Below are positions 60,070 through 64,000 of a stretch of DNA of 64,000 nt, in pieces. The position numbers and the translations under genes were made by a program. Where the stretch lies: contig DATKWD010000015.1 in assembly GCA_035529695.1 (NCBI GenBank), positions 1-64,000 of the forward strand. Reading direction: 5' to 3'. Each line of letters begins with the position of its first letter. Position 1 is the first letter of the stretch. Below the pieces are notes generated by a model. It was not told where the DNA came from and ran no database searches. It saw only the letters and a program-made list of their open reading frames with translations. The DNA comes from DATKWD01 sp035529695. Its GTDB lineage: Bacteria; Actinomycetota; Acidimicrobiia; Acidimicrobiales; Salinilacustritrichaceae.

Positions 60070-60223
60070 GACGGCCACGAACACGATCACGTTCTCGGTG
60101 AGGCTCGACGACGCTCGTTGTCTGTCTGCGGTCCCCGGCGGTCATCGACGCGTCCCGGCCGACCACGAGCTAGACCCTGTGACCGGGCCGCTCGAGCGTC
60201 CCACACCAAGCCAGGAGCACCAC

Positions 60224-60988
60224 GTGAGCCAACCGTCAGCGGTGGGAATCGACATCGGTGGAACCGGGATCAAGGCATCGATCGTCGACCTCGACACCGG
60301 AGCCTTGGCCGTGGAACGGGTGCGCGTGTCGACGCCCGACCCACCAACGCCGAACCACGTCGTTGCTGCCATCGGCGAGCTGCTCGGCGAACTGGGCGGC
60401 GATGCTGACCCAACTCGAACGTTCGGCGTCGGATTCCCGGGCGTGATCCGCGACGGAGTCATCAAGACAGCTGCGAACCTCGATCCATCGTGGGTCGACC
60501 TCGACGGAGTCCGCCTGTTCTCCGAGGCCGTCGGCCGTCCGGCGCATCTCATCAACGACGCCGATGCGGCCGGGCTGGCTGAAGTCCGGTTCGGCGCGGG
60601 CGCCGGCGTGGACGGCGTGGTGCTGATGCTCACCTTCGGCACCGGTATCGGGAGCGGCCTGTTCCACGACGGCACCCTGGTCCCGAACACCGAGCTCGGC
60701 CACCTCGACTTGGGCGGCCGGCCGGCCGAGTCACGCGCCGCCGCTTCGGTTCGCAAGGAGCAGGAGCTGTCATGGACCGAATGGGGCCACGAGGTCGACG
60801 TGGTCCTGCGCGAGATCGAGAAGCTCTTCTGGCCGGATCTGATCGTCCTCGGCGGCGGGGTCTCGAGGCGTTTCGACAAGTTCGCCGACCAGTTCACCGG
60901 ATCGACACGGGTCGTCCCTGCAGCCCTCGGCAACAACGCCGGCATCATCGGAGCGGCTCTGTACGCGACCGAACACGATCGAGCGTGA
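60224..60988 (+). CDS. ppgK: Polyphosphate glucokinase
   Basis: Phosphorylates glucose using inorganic polyphosphate (or ATP). It is a 254-residue ROK-type kinase with the actinobacterial PPGK order: VGIDIGGTGIKASIVD, GVGFPGVI, NDADAAGLAEVRFG, LTFGTGIGSGLF and ELGHLDLGG. The GTG at 60224 is preceded by a good ribosome site (AGGAG, 7 bases). A glucosidase/trehalase remnant overlaps its 3' end, so this locus once made glucose and phosphorylated it. Confidence 0.93.
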   Translation: MSQPSAVGIDIGGTGIKASIVDLDTGALAVERVRVSTPDPPTPNHVVAAIGELLGELGGDADPTRTFGVGFPGVIRDGVIKTAANLDPSWVDLDGVRLFSEAVGRPAHLINDADAAGLAEVRFGAGAGVDGVVLMLTFGTGIGSGLFHDGTLVPNTELGHLDLGGRPAESRAAASVRKEQELSWTEWGHEVDVVLREIEKLFWPDLIVLGGGVSRRFDKFADQFTGSTRVVPAALGNNAGIIGAALYATEHDRA

Positions 60989-61283
60989 GCGCCGCGGCGA
61001 TGTACGAGAGGTGGGTCAACGCCTGCGGGAAGTTCCCCAGCATCTGCTTGCCTGCCGGGTCGTACTCCTCGGAGAACAGGCCGAGATCGTTCGCCGCACC
61101 CACCACTGCGTCGAAGACCGTGACGGCCTCGTCGATCCGACCCAGGCCGGCCAGGCACTCGACCAGCCAGAACGAGCACGGCAGAAACGCCCCTTCCCGC
61201 CCCGGCAGCCCATCGTCGTTTCGGTAGCGCCAGACGAACGCACCTCCGCCGACCGAGCCGCCGCGCAGGTGGGCGTCCGCCAT
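60945..61283 (-). pseudogene. GH15 glucosidase/trehalase, C-terminal remnant
   Basis: Only the last ~100 residues of a family 15 glycoside hydrolase (normally ~600) are left. The true C-terminal blocks are clear: REGAFLPCSFWLVECLAGLG, then ANDLGLFSEEYDP and LGNFPQALTHLSYI. The 5' part ends near 61277-61297, at a CCGCCAT triplicate, where homology stops. It overlaps the end of ppgK by 44 bases. The remnant cannot be active. The intact form would release glucose for PPGK. Confidence 0.82.
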
Positions 61284-61297
61284 CCGCCATCCGCCAT
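61277..61297. repeat. CCGCCAT x3 tandem repeat at a gene-loss junction
   Basis: Three perfect 7-base units lie between the broken ends of the GH15 and DUF1003 genes. They may mark the recombination point. Confidence 0.75.
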
Positions 61298-61372
61298 CCG
61301 CGACACCCCGCCGTCCGTTCGGGCCCTCAGCGGACGCGGGGCGAACGGGCTGCCGACGCGCTGCGCAACGGC

Positions 61373-61675
61373 ATGGGCTCGTGGGGCTTCGTGGTGAGCG
61401 CGCTTCTCTTCCTCACCGGCTGGATGATCGGCAACCGCAACGTCGGGTTCGATCCGTACCCATTCATCCTGTTGAACCCGGTCCTCTCGTGTCTCGCGGC
61501 GATGCAGGGAGCGATCCTGCTGATCGCGGCGACGCGCGAAGACCAGATCAGCAGCGAACTCGCCCAGCACGACTACGAGACGAACCTCGAGGCCGATCGC
61601 ATCGTCAGGGCGATCCACGCGCTGACCACCGAGATCCACGCCAAGACCGTCATGGCCGCGCCGCCGGCGCCGTGA
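61373..61675 (+). CDS. DUF1003 membrane protein, N-terminally truncated
   Basis: A 100-residue membrane protein of the DUF1003 family: MGSWGFVVSALLFLTGWMIGN is the first helix, then DPYPFILLNPVLSCLAAMQGAILLIAA the second, and QHDYETNLEADR the conserved tail. Full-length members have ~40 more residues before MGSW. The frame upstream of the ATG codes about 12 more matching residues (ERAADALRNG) but has no start codon. The gene therefore lost its 5' end at the same junction as the GH15 remnant. The ATG at 61373 may still give a short protein. Confidence 0.8.
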   Translation: MGSWGFVVSALLFLTGWMIGNRNVGFDPYPFILLNPVLSCLAAMQGAILLIAATREDQISSELAQHDYETNLEADRIVRAIHALTTEIHAKTVMAAPPAP

Positions 61676-61685
61676 CCAGCTCATC

Positions 61686-64000
61686 TCACCGAAGCTGGGT
61701 GACCTCGCGAAGCCCCACGGACAAGGTGGCGAGGTCGCCCGAACCGGCCGCCCGTATGTCTCCGAGGATCTGTCCGAGGCGATCGACTGCCTGCTCGTGC
61801 GCGCTCAGCCAGGTCGCCACCCGTTGATCGGCACCGAGATCCGGCGCGGTGCTGCCGAGCACCAAGCCAGTCAGACGCCGAAGCTGCACGAGGAGGTCTT
61901 CCCGCAACGACAAGCGGGCCAGCGTCTGCCACCGGGTACCGCGCGGCAGGGCCGCGACCTGCTCGAACAGCCACACCATCCCGAGCCGATCCTCGAGCTC
62001 GAAGCGCACTGCGGCGACAGCTTCGACCTCCTCGAACGACTCCACGGCGAGGTCGACGCAGTCGAGCCCTCCGAAGAGCTCGTCGAGGCCCGCCGACCGG
62101 CGAGCGATCGCGCCGGGCACGCCCGCCCGCTCGAGGTCGGTTCGCACCGAGTCGAACGAGGTCCGCTCGGCGCCGACCAGGATCGACGGCAGTGTCTCGA
62201 TCAGGGTTGCGACACCCGAGGCGTAGCGGCCGACCAGGTCGCCGATCGGCTCGTCGCGTCGGGTCCGCAGCAGCCAACGCGACCCTCGCTCGGCGAGCTT
62301 GCGGGCCTCGAGCAGCATCTGCGTCTGCACCGCGGCGGGCACCTCGTGGTCGAGGTCGGCCACCTGGGCGCGGAATCGGGAGAGATCGAAGACTGCGGTT
62401 GCCGCGACCATCGTGCGCGCGGCATCGGCGAGGTCGGCGCCGGTCTCGTCGCGCAGGCGATACAGCGACGTGATGCCCTGCTCGTCGACGACGGCGTTGG
62501 CCAACGTCGTCGCGATGATCTCGCGGCGGAGCCGATGACGACGGATCTCGGTGAGGTGACGTTCGCGCAATGCCGGAGGGAAGTAGTCCACCAGCAGCCG
62601 CTCACACCACGGGTCGTCAGGGAGTGTTCCCAGGAGCAGCTCGTCGGCGAGCAGGTTCTTCGTGTAGGCGAGCAGGACGGCGAACTCGGGCGCCGCGAGC
62701 CCGTGCCCGGCAGCCTTTCGTTCGGCGAGTTCGTCGTCGGACGGCACGAACTCGACGGCCCTATCGAGCAGCCCGTCGCTCTCGAGCGAGTGGATGTACC
62801 GCTGATGCACGTCGATCAGCGACGGTCCCTGCACCTCGGCGTTCACCAGTGCCTGGTTCTGTCGGATGTTGTCGGCGAGCACCAGCTCGGCAACGTCGTC
62901 GGTCATCGACGCCAACAGCTCGCTCCGCTGTTTGACCGTGAGGTCGCCATTCGCCACGGCCGCATCGACGACGATCTTGATGTTGACCTCGTGATCCGAG
63001 CAGTCGACGCCGGCGGCGTTGTCGATCGCGTCGGTGTTGACCCGGCCACCCGCGCGGGCGAACTCGATTCGGGCGCGTTGGGTCAACCCCAGGTTGCCTC
63101 CCTCGCCGATCACCCTGCACCTGAGCTCGTCGGCATCGACCCGGACCGCATCGTTGGTCTTGTCGCCGGCCTCGGCGTGGGCCTCGGTCGACGCCTTCAC
63201 GTAGGTCCCGATGCCGCCGTTCCACAGCAGATCGACCGGAGCTCGCAGCAACGCGCGGATCGTCTCGTTCGGCGTGAGCGAGTCGACCTCGACACCGAGC
63301 AGGCGTCGCACCTCGTCGGTGAGCGGGATCGACTTCGCCGTCCGCCGGAAGATCCCTCCGCCCGCCGACAGCGCGTCGCGGTCGTAGTCGTCCCAGCTCG
63401 AACGCGTCAGGGTGAACAACCGGCGACGTTCGGCGAATGACGCCGCAGGGTCGGGCTCGGGGTCGAGGAAGATGTGCTGGTGGTTGAACGCAGCGACGAC
63501 CTCGAGGTGCTCGGACAGGAGCATGCCGTTGCCGAACACGTCGCCTGCCATGTCGCCGATGCCGACCACCGTGATCGGCTCGTGCTGCACGTCGACGTGC
63601 AGCTCACGGAAGTGCCGCTTGACCGACTCCCACGCCCCACGAGCCGTGATGCCCATCGCCTTGTGGTCGTATCCGGCCGAACCCCCGGAGGCGAACGCGT
63701 CACCCAGCCAGTACCCGTAGCCTGCGGCCACCTCGTTGGCGATGTCGGAGAACGTGGCCGTGCCCTTGTCGGCCGCGACCACGAGGTAGAAGTCGTCACC
63801 GTCGTGCCGCACCACACCGGCCGGAGGAACCACCTCGTCACCGGCCAGGTTGTCGGTCAGATCGAGCAGACCCGACACGAAGGTCCGATAGCACTCCACG
63901 ACCTCTGCCCTGAGCGCCGCCGGGTCAGCTGGTGGTTGCTTGACGATGAACCCGCCCTTGGCGCCCGAGGGAACGATGACGGCGTTCTTGACCATCTGCG
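61686..64000 (-). CDS. gdhB: NAD-specific glutamate dehydrogenase (large L180 type), C-terminal part
   Basis: Oxidises glutamate to 2-oxoglutarate. The visible part holds 771 codons and is open at the window edge. The full enzyme has about 1,500-1,600 residues. The catalytic-domain signatures are seen: KNAVIVPSGAKGGFIVK, FYLVVAADKGTATFSDIAN, GITARGAWESVKRHFRE, GIGDMAGDVFGNGML and IGEGGNLGLTQRARIEFA. It is not part of an operon with the DUF1003 gene, with which it converges at 10 bases. Confidence 0.92.
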   Translation of the reverse strand, partial: QMVKNAVIVPSGAKGGFIVKQPPADPAALRAEVVECYRTFVSGLLDLTDNLAGDEVVPPAGVVRHDGDDFYLVVAADKGTATFSDIANEVAAGYGYWLGDAFASGGSAGYDHKAMGITARGAWESVKRHFRELHVDVQHEPITVVGIGDMAGDVFGNGMLLSEHLEVVAAFNHQHIFLDPEPDPAASFAERRRLFTLTRSSWDDYDRDALSAGGGIFRRTAKSIPLTDEVRRLLGVEVDSLTPNETIRALLRAPVDLLWNGGIGTYVKASTEAHAEAGDKTNDAVRVDADELRCRVIGEGGNLGLTQRARIEFARAGGRVNTDAIDNAAGVDCSDHEVNIKIVVDAAVANGDLTVKQRSELLASMTDDVAELVLADNIRQNQALVNAEVQGPSLIDVHQRYIHSLESDGLLDRAVEFVPSDDELAERKAAGHGLAAPEFAVLLAYTKNLLADELLLGTLPDDPWCERLLVDYFPPALRERHLTEIRRHRLRREIIATTLANAVVDEQGITSLYRLRDETGADLADAARTMVAATAVFDLSRFRAQVADLDHEVPAAVQTQMLLEARKLAERGSRWLLRTRRDEPIGDLVGRYASGVATLIETLPSILVGAERTSFDSVRTDLERAGVPGAIARRSAGLDELFGGLDCVDLAVESFEEVEAVAAVRFELEDRLGMVWLFEQVAALPRGTRWQTLARLSLREDLLVQLRRLTGLVLGSTAPDLGADQRVATWLSAHEQAVDRLGQILGDIRAAGSGDLATLSVGLREVTQLR

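Noticed and set aside
61797..63440. A 547-codon + strand frame opposite the glutamate dehydrogenase
   Set aside because: Antisense shadow; the minus strand encodes a clear dehydrogenase over the same bases.
1..64000. CRISPR arrays, tRNA or rRNA genes, transposases, integrases or attachment sites
   Set aside because: None could be recognised by eye; short repeats found are listed separately and are not spaced like a CRISPR array.

Overview
The window is about 64 kb of dense, high-GC actinobacterial chromosome. It looks most like class Acidimicrobiia (an Ilumatobacter-type organism). The grounds are F420/deazaflavin-type enzymes (LLM oxidoreductase, Ddn-like protein), a BldD-type regulator, a DUF2510-like (GWW...F.P) N-terminus, polyphosphate glucokinase, a DUF222/HNH (13E12-type) protein, and many start codons lying 6-9 nt after a TANNNT -10 box, the hallmark of leaderless mRNAs. 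The lineage is inferred from family composition only. I saw no rRNA, tRNA, CRISPR array or insertion sequence.

Layout. 0-12.4 kb: mixed housekeeping genes (SDRs, amidase, VUT-type transporter, F420 LLM enzyme, NAD kinase, 5'-3' exonuclease, ATP-dependent DNA ligase). Two intergenic elements recur here: a hairpin flanking the gene at 8276, and a direct repeat flanking the ligase. 12.5-19.1 kb: two-gene ABC exporter, acyl-CoA carboxylase beta plus a small epsilon-like subunit, metallophosphoesterase, CoA transferase. 19.1-27.3 kb: zinc-finger protein, degenerate GGDEF protein co-transcribed with an ethylmalonyl-CoA mutase, aat, 3-hydroxybutyryl-CoA dehydrogenase, an SDR with an internal deletion followed by an intact SDR, BldD with its c-di-GMP motif, and a membrane cyclophilin. 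27.3-32.1 kb: a large DUF6777-like/beta-repeat surface protein, aspartate kinase (with a second internal start), aspartate-semialdehyde dehydrogenase, MazG-like protein.

32.1-51.1 kb is the accessory, catabolic-looking part. It holds a secreted multicopper oxidase, two divergent carotenoid-oxygenase-family proteins, a lipoprotein with an internal duplication and an unknown protein. It continues with a tightly coupled six-gene operon (Rieske oxygenase, metal-dependent hydrolase, SDR, ThuA-like protein, P450, amidohydrolase-2). Opposite this lies a branched-chain-amino-acid-type ABC importer (ATPases, lipoprotein, fused double permease) whose last gene is a TetR regulator. An almost identical palindromic operator lies between carotenoid oxygenase 2 and the Rieske gene and again just upstream of the importer lipoprotein. 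This ties oxidation and uptake into one candidate regulon for import and breakdown of an unknown substrate, possibly terpenoid, apocarotenoid or stilbene-like. It is the best candidate here for an undescribed system.

51.2-64 kb: spermidine-synthase-like protein, cupin dioxygenase, enoyl-CoA hydratase and acyl-CoA dehydrogenases, a LexA-box-controlled HNH protein, a Tat-exported intradiol dioxygenase, a membrane glutamate-synthase-like protein, polyphosphate glucokinase, and a scar where two divergent genes (GH15 glucosidase/trehalase and DUF1003) have both lost their 5' ends. The window closes with the C-terminal part of a large NAD-glutamate dehydrogenase.
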